Below, one piece after another: positions 48,467 through 60,176 of a stretch of 64,000 bases of DNA. The notes under the pieces were generated by a model that was not told the origin of the DNA, searched no databases, and saw only the letters and a list, made by a program, of their open reading frames with translations. Every line of letters begins with the position of its first letter. Position 1 is the stretch's first letter. Source of the stretch: Cryptomeria japonica (lineage: Eukaryota > Streptophyta > Pinopsida > Cupressales > Cupressaceae); contig NC_081413.1 in the NCBI RefSeq assembly GCF_030272615.1, positions 184,931,451 to 184,995,450 of the forward strand, given 5' to 3'. Position numbers and translations under genes: made by a program.

Positions 48467-48660
48467 TGAAGTAGTCACCGGTAAGGAGGGACCTCAAAGA
48501 GATCAATCTAGACTAGTCAGTAAGAGTAAACACAATGGAAACACAAAGATATGATGGAGGCAATGCAAACTAGATTATTTTATTGTATGAAAATTGATTA
48601 CATCCAACTAGTAACAACCGAGTTACAACATACCATCTCACAGGCCTAGTAGAACATACA
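48467..48660 (-). repeat. Putative short 5' LTR of G, right copy
   Basis: Mirror of 8394-8587. It is bordered at 48661-48665 by CAATA, the five bases repeated at the far end of the 2774-bp block. Confidence 0.5.
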
Positions 48661-49266
48661 CAATAGGTCACAACTGGGACCTTGAATCTTGACATCTATC
48701 TTCTATGCACAATCTAGCTACTTGATTCTCTCCTCCCTTCCCATTTTAATACATAATTATAATTATTTATATCGATCCAAAGGATCCAGTCAGTCCAAAA
48801 GGGATCAAAACCCGAAGAAAAAGACCTAATGTGTAAAAATAACAAGTTCAGCCTCCACCAAGAGATTCCTCCAAAAAATGCAAACGATGAAACATAGATC
48901 ACAGAAAAAGGTCGACCACATGCCAAGGAACATTAGAATCAACACCCAAGGCTCTACAAGCTTCGGAAGGGATTTTGGTAGTTCACCAAAATAGGTCTAG
49001 GCAATCGGTAACAAGAACTGCCAACTGGTAATAGGAAACTATCAAGGAAACCAATAGTGATATCTTGTCAGAAAATTATCCAAATGCGATGTAGTCTAGA
49101 AGCAAGAAAGATGATCAAGTCTTCAAGAATAATACAAGTCCACTGGATCCGGTGAGCCAAAATCGGGACACATAGAAAGGAAAATTGAAACTACAAACAA
49201 AAAGCAAAACAAAAAGGAAATTATTATTTTTGGTTGATGCAAGATTGCTATGAACCGGGGATGCTC

Positions 49267-49860
49267 CTACATCACATGTTTAGATGGACGATAGTTTCTA
49301 TGTCTTGGAAAGTTCTCCTTAATAATTTGAACCTTATGGAGATCATCCATAGTTTCTAATGAATTGGGATATCCTAAACCTTCTCTAGTAGATTGTAAGA
49401 GAAGATCTATAGGTACCTTAATTCCTTGTTCATGTTTTCCATGTCCTTGTCCTCTATAGCCTTGTTTTGAGATCATATCATAGCTAACTTCATAAGATGC
49501 TTGTAATTTAGAAGAAGAATGACCTTCATCATGCATTTCTTTAAAATGTGTTCTGTAAGCACTAGATGCAGGAGGAATATCTATAGTAGGAATATTTTCC
49601 TTTCTATCATCATTAGTCATGTCCTATTTGGTAGATTTTGAAGGAGGGTCATCTAAATATTTATCTTTTTTTGATGCTATGTTAGGAGATAGATCATGAA
49701 TAAAGTGCATACATCATCTTATTTTAGAATATCTTGATAAAGAAGATGATGTGGGAAAATAAGGAGGCTCTAGAGGGATTGATATGCCAACATATTTATC
49801 TTTCCCCCCGTGCACTAGAGTGTGTATATATGAGAAGAAGATGATGTCATGTTTCTCTTC
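49267..49860 (-). pseudogene. Retroelement frame with G-patch-like motif
   Basis: A minus-strand frame from about 49860 to 49267 holds GISIPLEPPYFPTSSS, a TGA, then a TAG near 49621, then the open part from 49620 (MTNDDRKENIPTIDIPPASS). Near its end LLLQSTREGLGYPNS resembles the G-patch-like segment found after the protease in some plant gypsy elements. The family is not certain. It lies upstream of G in the same orientation and exists only in the right arm. Confidence 0.4.
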
Positions 49861-51434
49861 AATGCTTTCTCTCCATTGGAGACAAGAGTATTAATTCTTT
49901 CTTAATTCTCATGAGATACCCTAGGATAAGTACAAGTGCTATCCTTTTCAATGTCATGTCTAGGATTATCATTTTCTACAAAATATTTTATGTGATCTAC
50001 ATATGCTATGCATTTTCTTAAGAATATCATCATAAAGCAACATGCAAGATGGATAAAAGCTTTGAGAAATTATTTACAAGTACGAAATATTTTTGAAATT
50101 CTCCTAATGCCATATGCAAGAGTACTATGAATGAAAAGAAGCAATGTAAAGTAAAAAAAACCATTATCCAACACATTATTTTGATAAATTTAACTAAGAA
50201 ACAATGTAATCACATGTGAAATAGAAAAGAAATTAGATTTAGTGAGTTCCATTATGAAACACCCAAAATCATATTTGAAAACCAAAAGATAGAAGTATAG
50301 AACACGTCGAGTTCACCAACATGTAATGTGTTGGGAAATATGGTTCACTACCAAACTAGAAAACTTAGGCCCATTTTCACTTTTATTATATTGAGAGGGA
50401 GAATGGTCCACTTGGCCCAAGATGTTATTAAGGACAAAGTGGATTCAATGGTCCCTCATGGGGGTACTTGAAAATGACTACAAATTAGGAAGAAGAATGC
50501 AAGGTAAGGTGAGAAGATGATTGTTTCTATGTGTGTAGGGATGTGATAGGATTATAACCCAATTCTAGAAGAGAATACAATAAAATAGACAAGAAACAAA
50601 TCATAGTCCAAATTTGAGGAAAAAGTGTAGGGATTGGGGCACCCTAGGTGATGTGCTCCCAATATTGGGGAGTTGTGTGTGACCTGCTCCTGACACTTTC
50701 TGCTCCAATGAATTATAAACTATAAATATCCACTTGATTATCTTGTACCTATTTCCATATATGTACCACTTGTTCCTACATAATAGAAAGAGGGAAAATG
50801 TTGGGTAGAAAGGGGTTTGCCTAATTCAAACCCTAGTTTTTGAATCAACCTTGAAATTGAATTAAATTGAACATGAAAGTGAAGCATGATGATATATAGT
50901 AGAGGCTAAATTTGAGAATAGAAGTGTCTTGCACTTTGATGATGCAAATTCTTTTTTCAAGATGATAACAAATGTTGATGCAATAACATGACTCCACACA
51001 AAATAGCTAAAAGGACTTCACAAAAGACATGCTTGCATGAAGTTTGTTGAAGGTTTCCATAGTGAAGAATATGGTGGGATGAAATGTCTTGAATGCTTGA
51101 GCGTCTTATCCTTCATATCTTTGTGTTATTTTTTATAAAATGAGGGATGATACCTTTCTTATATACATTTCCCAAGTGTTTTAGGATGCAAAAATTGGAG
51201 TAGGCTGACATGGGAAGATATTTCCCACTCAACCTATCCAAGCATGTTGTGATTCAAATTTGAGGCCTAACACTAGGGAGCGAGTTGTCTTGGATGACCT
51301 CCCCCAATGTGGCCTCAATTTGGTGCCTAAGATCTAAAATGAGAAGGATAAACTGGAATGACATATAGAATTGAGCTTTGATGAACAAAAATAGAGGTGA
51401 GAGGTCATACATGCCAGAATAGGGTTCGGCTGAG
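49861..51434. other. Noncoding part of the right-arm-only block
   Basis: AT-rich, no supported genes. Around 50305 (CGTCGAGTTCACCAACATGTA) and 50755-50880 it parallels 52067 and 52633-52760 in order and spacing, so it is a diverged copy of the neighbouring sequence. Confidence 0.55.
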
Positions 51435-51614
51435 CAATAAATTGCATAAGGACATAATTTATGATGCTACAATTATGTTCTAAATTATTTGGATAAAGGG
51501 GCCACACTTTATGTTGTGGCTGCCACTTGTGTATTGATATGATTGGAAGAATTAATATTGATTTTTATGAAGCCCTTGTCTTGTTTTTTAAAACTTGTTG
51601 AACAATTATTAAGT

Positions 51615-51893
51615 GATCTTAATCTTATCAATTGGGTCCATTGAAGAAGAGGATTCAAATTGGCTCACTTGAAGATTATAGTTATGAAACACTGCACACA
51701 ATTATGAAAAGGATGAAATATCATAAAATAGAATCTTATCTCTATTATCCTTTTGCAAAATAGTAATGAAAATTATTTGAACATCATGATCAAGCATAGG
51801 ATAAGCAATTTGTGAATGTAAATGTATATATCTACGAATAAAATGAATCACTTTGTCTTTAATTCCTTTCCTGCAATCAATAAAATCAGTCAA
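51615..51893 (-). pseudogene. Gag-like remnant, right copy
   Basis: Mirror of 7935-8213, with the same in-frame TAA. Confidence 0.35.
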
Positions 51894-51928
51894 AAAATTA
51901 GATCTAAGAATATAATTGCAAAAAAATT

Positions 51929-54092
51929 ATGTAACCCACAAGTCAATATGTAGGGTTTTGTCAATTTATCCTTTAAATTTATGTGATTTAAGTGTATGAA
52001 TACAAGGTAAATTGAATTAAACGCATGAAAATAAGATATGAAAATAAAAAATAAGCATGAGCTATGTCGAGTTCACCAAAATGTAATGGTAAGAAATTTA
52101 GGGTTTCACATGTTAAGCCTTGTAAACTAGGAAATAACCTAACTTTCGAACCAAAACATTGAATGAAGGAAGAAGTCAATTGATCCAATGCAAAAGGATT
52201 GAATGCAGATCAAGTTTGTTTTTCTTTTATTTTTAATTAAAATTGATTTGAGTGTATTTGAATGCTAGGTAATGGAAAATGAATGTAAATAAATATAAAT
52301 AAAGCTACAAATGTGATACAAAGGCACAAATCTAGATCTGAGTAGAGTAAACAAAGAATGCTCTGTACCTAAAATATTTGTCTTGGGAATGCAATACCAA
52401 TGTGATGGTCACCCTAGTCCCAAAGTGATCAGATATTGACAAAAACCAAGTTGTGGGATCAGAATGCCATCAAGAATATTTTCCTAGAAGTTCAATATGA
52501 ATTCCTAGGACTAATGTAGTGGTCTGAACCCTATCCTTGATTTTTTTTCTTGTACAAAAGATATATCTATTTATTTTCATCTCCTCAGTCTGAATATTCA
52601 TCTACAACTTTTGAATCTCTCACCTACACATAGAAAGAGGTAAATATGTTATGGATAGGGGTCTGCCTAAGTCAAACCCCATGTTTATAATTAACCCTAA
52701 AATTGAAGTAGAAATTGAACTTGAATTAAATTATAAAATATTTCCTTTTGAGGGAAAGGCTATATTTGAATTGTAAATGCTTAAATTGGAACTTGATACC
52801 TTGATTTATCTTTCCTTGAATCTTCATGCAAGGGTTGATAAAGTCATGTTGAATGTATTCATAAAATCATGATCATGGATGCCATCATGAATGCTTTAAC
52901 TTTTTACTTGACCTCTCCTTCAATGCCTTGATGCTTGATTGCTTGCTCACTTGAATTTTCTCAATCTTGCAAAATATGAATTGTGGATGTCATTGAGAGA
53001 TATAATTCTCAAGTAGATATCTGCAAATGAGGGGGTTAGGCTTGCTTATATACCTAAGTACACCAAAATTATTTAAATTTCTAAAGCTAACCAACCTTAT
53101 GGAATGATTTTACACCTTACAAATGCTACATTGTGAGGACTAAATTTGGGTCTTGATTAAGGGGACTAGGGTGAGTGGTTTTTCCTAGTCCTGCAACTAG
53201 GGTGACCAAACTCCCTTGGTCCTCTTAATCAAAAACAGAATTGAGGTAGGATCCTAAGGAAATATTTGGGATGTGGAATTTGGGGTCTGTGTGAGCATAA
53301 TCGAAGTAGATAAATGCATGGGAGACTGAGATGCTAAAATGAGGCCTAGATAATGACAAAATTATATAGGGATACAACTTACAATGTTTCAATAAGTTTC
53401 AACAACTTAGGGAGGTAATCAATCTATGATTGGGACACATCACTAAGCTCGTCCAAAATGCACAAAATTTATCCCAAAAAAATTAAATCCCTTTCTCACT
53501 TATAGAAGTAAAACACCTCCTCACATAGATCGATGCACAAAATCAACTACTGCAATAGGCTAAGGTATGGAATAGAATTTTTGATAATATCAAGGAGATC
53601 TATAGAGACATTCTCCTAGCACAATAAGCCCATATATTTATCTTGAGTACAAGAAAAAGTTTTAAAAGATGATGATATTAGGGGGAAATTAGCTAGAACT
53701 AGAATAGTCAAGGAGATCCCACTGCAAACTACCACATAAAGGTTGCAGAGATTCTAGTTGAAGAGACACCCTTTGAAATAATAGTATAATATAAGGGACA
53801 TGCTCCACCAATTAGATATTTTAATAGAAATAAAACTTGATGTAATAGTAGTGATAAAGAAGGATAGATAAGAATATATAAGGATATAGCTAAACATAGA
53901 AGAAAAAGGCATTGTAAGAAGGGTAAATCCTTGTGTATATCTACATGATGGGATTCAATAATGTATACATATCTAGATTTATATCTATTATGCATTATGG
54001 TTTATGGTAATTAGTTTTTGGTTTATATCATTATATTAACTAGTTAATGCACAATCGATACTATCTCATCATCCCTTTTGTATGACTAGGTA
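51929..54092. other. Noncoding transposon-derived DNA, right copy
   Basis: Mirror of 5736-7899. No gene supported. Confidence 0.5.
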
Positions 54093-55388
54093 TGGGTATA
54101 AATACAACACATAAAACTACTCAAGGTTGATTACTTTGGTCTTTGTTCCCCCATTTTCGTGCTAATAGGTCTAAAATGATAGGAAAGGGAATACCTTTCT
54201 TTAGCTCCATAATATTGGATTTTTGAGCCCCACTAACATTTGGAGTAAGGGGGTCATCTTTAGTTTATAAACCCAAACCTTTAGCATAGTAATCAACACT
54301 TTCCATTTACATATCTTCACCGATACTATAACCCTCTAAGATAACATGAAGACTTTCTCCTTTCCCTTATCTTTTTTTGTTGACTAGGTTCTAGATGTGT
54401 TTGTTTCAATTTCATCTTCTTCTAAGTGATATTAGGCTCCTCTTCCTCTTCAACAATTCCACTTCCATATATTCACCTATATCATAGTCTAGCCCAAAAA
54501 ATTTCACCTTTCCTTTAAAACTTTTATTTACTAATTTATGTGAGTGTTTGGTTTCAAATTCCTCTTTCTCTAAGTGATCTTACAATATTTCTTCCTTTTC
54601 TTCATATTTTGAGTTTTAAGAAGGACCAAACAACTCCTAGATGGATTCCCCTAAATCATCACATTCCTCTCCCCCATTAATAGTATCCTCCTTCAGTGAC
54701 TTAGAGGAGGAAGTATTGGTGAAATTATCATAATAATGAATATTTTTTAATTAGAGTGACTCATGGCCTTTGTAGTAGGTGTATTGTCCTTCTCGTATTT
54801 AACTAGTAACAACATAAGACTCTAATTCATAGGCATCATATTAGGTGTCTTCCTACTATCCTTGATAGATTTTTCCATATAAACCAATAGATAAAAATGA
54901 AATTAAGCTTGCATTTTATGATAAAAATAATTTAATAACTCAAAATTATAACCATAAATTGACTTCTACCTCCCTTCAAGGGAAACATGACACATTAAAA
55001 CCTCTACCATAGCTACCTACATGGATTTAAGAGAAATACTCTCATTCCCAAAATGTAGTTTCAATAGTCTCTTTCTCTCATCTCTTATAAACAAGACTTT
55101 TAGCACTTAATCTCCTACGTTTCTATCTTTAAACAATTTTCTACCTTCTATAGAAAGACTAATTACTTAACCAATGAGCTCCCCATTTATCAAGCACTAC
55201 CAACCAAATATCATCACCTTCTTATTCTTCCATCCATTAGTGAAAGAATTTTTAATCACGAGTTCATGACCATGTAGTCTCTTCAAGAATGGAGTTGAGC
55301 TACCATCAACCATGACTTTCTAGATACAGGGACTATGACAGATCACCTCACAATTTTGGGGCTCCAATATTTTCCTATCACCACCCAT
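54093..55388 (-). pseudogene. Degenerate coding block, right copy
   Basis: Mirror of 4440-5735, unknown transposon protein with Gln-type stops. Confidence 0.45.
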
Positions 55389-55530
55389 GTTCTGTAAGTT
55401 ATTGTCACTTATTCTAGAAAAATTCCTCAAACCCTTCAAAAATTCTTCATGATTAAGGATGAGTTGTGAACAATGAAAGAACAACATAATAAAATAGAAG
55501 AAATCATTAATTAAACATTGAACTTCCCCT

Positions 55531-56767
55531 CATTTGATCATAATCTCCCTCGGGGTATAAATCACCTAAATGAAATAATCATTATCTCGAATAGACTTCA
55601 TTTGCATTGGAAAAAGGACAAATAATTTGAAATCTTCATATGATCCAACTTTACTCATTTTGCACACTTGGTTGTACATCAACAACCTTTCTACCAAAGT
55701 GATTACTAAGTCCTGTATCGATGTGAATGTTTCACTTAAATTTGGTAACTCCTTAGTATCAGCTCTATTCTTTCTCAAGTCAGCACAAAATAGTAAAAAT
55801 TGGGAGATAGTAGCCAAAATCTTATAGTTGGTTTCCAATCTGGTCTTCAACAAGTCTTTATTCACTGTTAGAGATACTTTGCCTTTATCTATTTCAACCA
55901 TTAACTATTCTCCCCTTTTCTTCTTGTATTCTTTTTCAACAGAAATGTATGCAGCTTCTTCAAAGGTTTTAAGTTGTTCATCAGCATCAACAACTAACTA
56001 TCCAAGTTTGGCAATAGGGGTAGCCAAATGTCTAGTATCAGTCTCTGATAGGAGACTTGACAAAATATCAACAACGGTCCTTATAGTCTTTGCTTCTCTT
56101 TGTTGTTCCTTCAATCTTTTCTTTTGTACATAGGATTGCATTGTAGTAGCAATCTCCATTAACTCTAAAGAACTCAAATTGTCCATATCAACATGGCCTT
56201 TAATTCTCATAGAGTCATCATCATCATCATCAACTATTGTTTTCTTCAGTTTGGATTTAGAAGGAACCTTAGGAGTTATCTTTATTTCTTCTATTCTCCT
56301 CTCCTCTCCCACCTTCTCTATTTTCTTCTCTTCCTCCTTATCTTTTTTTGCCTTCTCTTCATTAGTGGTGTCCTTGACCAGTGGTGGATTTTCAATAGTC
56401 TATTCTTTCACCGGTGCTTCCTCTTCCTTATCAAATTTATCCTTCTGATTATCCTCAGTAGAAACATCTACATTTGCATCTACACTTACATCGACAGGTG
56501 CAATTAGAGTCTTTGTTGACTGTGCATTCATTGGTTTCTCAATTGAGCACTTGTCTTTTGCTTTCTTTTCATATTTTTTTTCTTCATGTTCTTGCTAAGG
56601 TTCAAACATATGTACATCAACTTAAAAAACATCTATATTATCAACAATGTTAGCAACATTATCAATATCACTAGTATCATCATCTAGTATAACTACATAT
56701 ACTTGTTGTCTAGTTCAATATCTATGATTTTTACCCCTTTAGGAAGTTCTTCTACCTTTAGCCTTAC
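55531..56767 (-). pseudogene. ORF2 C-terminal fragment, right copy
   Basis: Mirror of 3061-4297. In this copy the final frame ends earlier (TAG near 55566) and some residues differ (VPSKSK instead of VPPKSK; RIKG instead of SIKG). It is cut by the H LTR at 56768. Confidence 0.65.
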
Positions 56768-59486
56768 TGTAATACCCTAAAAATGGTCATCCAAAACCAT
56801 GGGCCCCTAATCTTGACTAATGTTCTTAAATTCAATAAAATTCATCAAGGTCCTAAATCAAATAATCAATTTAAATCAATCATGAGAGCCTGATTAATTA
56901 ATTCCTAAGGTATAAAAATGGAACATGGCAATTACAATTAATTAAATTCTCATTTAATTAATTGATCAAATTCAAAATAGAAAATCTTTTTAAAATCAAA
57001 TATCTCATCTATTTAATCAAATATATTTTTCCTATTTAATAAATAAATAAAAATTGCCATAAATCTTCAAAAAAAGGAAACAAATCAAGAAAGAGGAATT
57101 AATTTGAAAAATAAATTGAAAATTATGAGCACAAAAATTCAAAAAAGGATACAAATCGACTGGACTCAAGAAAAATGGAAAGAATCTGAGTTGCTAATTT
57201 GAACTCAATCTTATCTCTCCAAAATGGAATTAAATTGTCCAATCAAATAATTTCACCTAGTTTGTGCTTCCTTTGAATCAATCTCGACTGTTCATTAAAG
57301 ATCAGTCCCGACCTTTGGTCTCCCTCTTGATTTTCCTATAAATTTAGGCTCTCATTCTTCAATCAGCATCCGAGAATTTTACATCGTTATTATGCTAATA
57401 TTGTGTTGTAGGTTAACAAGGAAATTTTGAAGAATCTTTGCATAGTTAATTCATCAATCAGCTTAGTTTTCATTTATCTTCAATTTAATCTTAGAATTAT
57501 TTAGATTTCTAGTTCATTAGCTTAGATTCATTTCACTTATTTAGATTCAATTTATTGCATATAATCTAGCTTAGCTTCATTTAGAGCTTTGATCATTTAG
57601 ATTGATAATCTCATTTCTCTTAATCAATTAATCTTGCATTCAATATTGCATTCGCCTAGTTGCATGCATTTAAAAATCCTCTATTTAAGTGTAGTCTAGT
57701 CACTGGATAGCTTAGCAATCTGAGAGAAATCCACACTCGCACTTTCTAGGAGGCAATAAGATGAATTTCAATGGATTTCATTTTGTTGTTTTTGATTAAC
57801 TAAACCATGCAAATAATGGTTTATTGAAGTGTTTGTGCCTTTGCAGGTTCCCCAAATTTCACGCAGACATTTCAAAAAAGGAAAAAAATCTAGAAAGTGG
57901 AATTAATTTGAAAAATTAATTGAAAATTATGAGCACAAAAATTCAAAAAAGGAAAGAAATCGACTGAACTCAAGAAAAATGGAAAGAATCTGAGTTGCTA
58001 ATTTGAACTCAATCTTATCTCTCCAAAATGGAATTAAATTGTCCAATCAAATCATTTCACCTGGATTGTGCTTCCTTTGAATCAATCTCAATCGTTCATT
58101 AAAGATCAATCCCGCCCTTTGGTCTCCCTCTTGATTTTCCTATAAATTCAGGATCTCATTCTTCAATCAGCACGGGAGAATTTTACATCATTATTATGCT
58201 AATATTGTATTGTAGGTTATCGAGGAAATTTTGAAGAAGCTTTGCATAGTTAATTCATCAATCAACTTAGCTTTCATTTAATCTTAGAATCATTTAAATT
58301 TCTAGTTCATTAGCTTAGATTCATTTCTCTTATCTAGATTCAATCTCTTGCATACAATCTAGCTTAGCTTCATTTAGAGCTTTGATCATTTAGCTTGATA
58401 ATCCCATTTCACTTAATCAATTAATCTTGCAATCGATCTTGCATTTAATTATGAATCTTGCATTCGCCTAGTTGCATGCATTTAAAAATCCTCCATTTGG
58501 GTGTAGTCTAGTCACTGGATAGCTTAGCAATCTAAGAGAAATCCACACTCACACTTTCGAGGAGATAAAAAGTCGACTTGCAATGGATTTCATTTTGTTA
58601 TTTTTGATTAACTAACTCATGCAAATAATGGTTTATTGAAGTGTTTGTGCCTTTGCAGGTTCCCCAAATTTTATACACACATTTCAAAAAAAGGAAACAA
58701 ATCAAGAAATAGGAATTAATTTGAAAAATAAATTGAAAATTATGAGCACAAAAATTCAAAAAAGGAAACAAATCGACTGAAGTCAAGAAAAATGCAAAGA
58801 ATCTGAGTTGCTAATTTGAACTCAATCTTATCTCTCCAAAATGGAATTAAATTGTCCAATCAAATCATTTAACCTAGATTGTGCTTCCTTCGAATCGATC
58901 TTGACCGCTCATTAAAGATCAATCCCAACCTTTGGTCGCCCTCTTCATTTTCCTATAAATTCAGGCTCTCATTCTTCAATCAACATCGGATAATTTTACA
59001 TAGTTATTATGTTAATATTGTGTTGTAGGTTATCAAGGAAATTTTGAAGAAGCTTTGCATAGTCAATTCATCAATCAACTTAGTTTTCATATAGCTTTCA
59101 TTTAATCTTAGAACCATTTAGACTTCTAGTTCATTAGCTTAGATTCATTTCTCTTATTTAGATTCAATTTATTGCATATAATCTATCTTATCTTCATTTA
59201 GAGCTTTGATCATTTATCTTGATAATATCATTTCTCTTAATCAATTAATCTTGCATTCAATCTTGCATTCGCCTAGTTGCATGCATTTAAAAATCCTCTA
59301 TTTAGGTGTAGTCTAGTCACTAGATAGCTTAGCAATCTGAGAGCAATCCACACTCGCACTTTCTAGGAGGCAATAAGATGAATTTCAATGGATTTCATTT
59401 TGTTGTTTTTGATTAACTAACCCATGCAAATGATGGTTTATTGAAGTGTTTGTGCCTTTGCAGGTTCCCCAAATTTCACGCACACA
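56768..59486 (+). repeat. 5' LTR of gypsy element H, right copy
   Basis: 2719 bp from TGTAATACCC to ACACA. A unique 298-bp start is followed by three tandem units at 57066-57870, 57871-58682 and 58683-59486. TATAAAT boxes lie at 57337, 58141 and 58954, each 270-271 bases into its unit. Confidence 0.82.
57066..59486 (+). repeat. Three 0.8-kb promoter-bearing tandem units in the H LTR
   Basis: Units of 805, 812 and 804 bp. Each contains a TATAAAT box and ends with the LTR-terminal segment (TTTGCAGGTTCCCCAAATTT). Each unit therefore looks like a full promoter-to-LTR-end module. Confidence 0.88.
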
Positions 59487-59490
59487 TTTT

Positions 59491-59518
59491 TGGTGCCCAC
59501 CATGGGGCTCGAACCCAC
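59491..59518 (+). other. Primer-binding site of H (tRNA-Lys type), 28 bases
   Basis: TGGTGCCCACCATGGGGC followed by TCGAACCCAC. The first 18 bases are a normal PBS length; complementarity continues through the T loop and stem of the tRNA, giving 26 of 28 matches to plant tRNA-Lys from memory. Confidence 0.75.
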
Positions 59519-59611
59519 AAATACAAGATTTCTAATGTTGCTTGAAAAGATTTGATGTTTGGTTTTTTAACTAGTAAACATGTGTTAAATTTGCAAATAA
59601 AGATCTTTCCC

Positions 59612-60176
59612 TTTGCTTGTTCTTCTGTGACAGTCAACAATGGTCTTTGTTTGGAGGGCATAACTTTTTATTGAACCGTTGGATCTAAACAAATTTTGAA
59701 TATGTTTCTTCAAACCAAGTTTTTTGTATTTTTCAATGGAGCAATTTGCCCAATTTTGTTTAGTTTGAAAGTTATGAATGATAGTGAGCAGTACTATCAT
59801 TTTGTTTGTTCTTCTGTGACAGTAAAAAATGGTCTTTGTTTGGAGGGAATAACTTTTTATTGAACTGTTGGATCTAAACAAATTTTGGATATGTTGTTTC
59901 AAACCACATTTTTTGTATTTTCATTGGATAGAGTTTCCTAATGTTGTCTTGGTTGAAAGTTATGATTGAAAGAGTGCAGTACTATCATTTTGCTTGTTCT
60001 TCTATGGCAGTAAAAAATGGTCTTTGTTCGGAGGGTATAACTTTTTATTGAACTGTTGGATCTAAACAAATTTTGGATATTTAATTTCCAACCAAGTTTT
60101 CTACATTTTCACTAAAGCGATTTTCCTAATTTTGTTTGGTTTGAAAGTTATGAATGACAAAGTGCAGTACTATAGA
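59612..60176 (+). repeat. Leader tandem repeat of H, three units of about 188 bp
   Basis: Units start at 59612, 59801 and 59989. Shared landmarks are TTGTTCTTCTGTGACAG, a GGTCTTTGTTTGGAGGG-type block and GCAGTACTAT. No coding role is apparent. Confidence 0.9.

Larger units (their letters stand above)
48666..51439. other. 2774-bp block present only in the right arm
   Basis: Bounded by CAATA at 48661-48665 and 51435-51439; the left arm has a single TATTG at 8389-8393. The ends show no terminal inverted repeats or TG/CA. It holds a degenerate retroelement frame (49267-49860) and a stretch (about 50.3-51.2 kb) related to 52.0-53.0 kb. It could be an insertion with a 5-bp target duplication or, more simply, a left-arm deletion between 5-bp microhomologies. 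Confidence 0.85.
41390..59827. repeat. Right arm of giant inverted repeat
   Basis: This is the mirror of 1-15664, with one extra block at 48666-51439 that is absent from the left arm. Its inner end at 41390 is set only by the N gap in the left arm, and element A simply continues through this point. Its outer end at 59827 is set by the window edge, so the true length of the repeat is unknown. Confidence 0.95.

Noticed and set aside
59585-59902. 105-residue frame with internal peptide repeats on the minus strand
   Set aside because: It is the antisense translation of the 188-bp leader repeats of H. Its periodicity comes from the DNA repeat.
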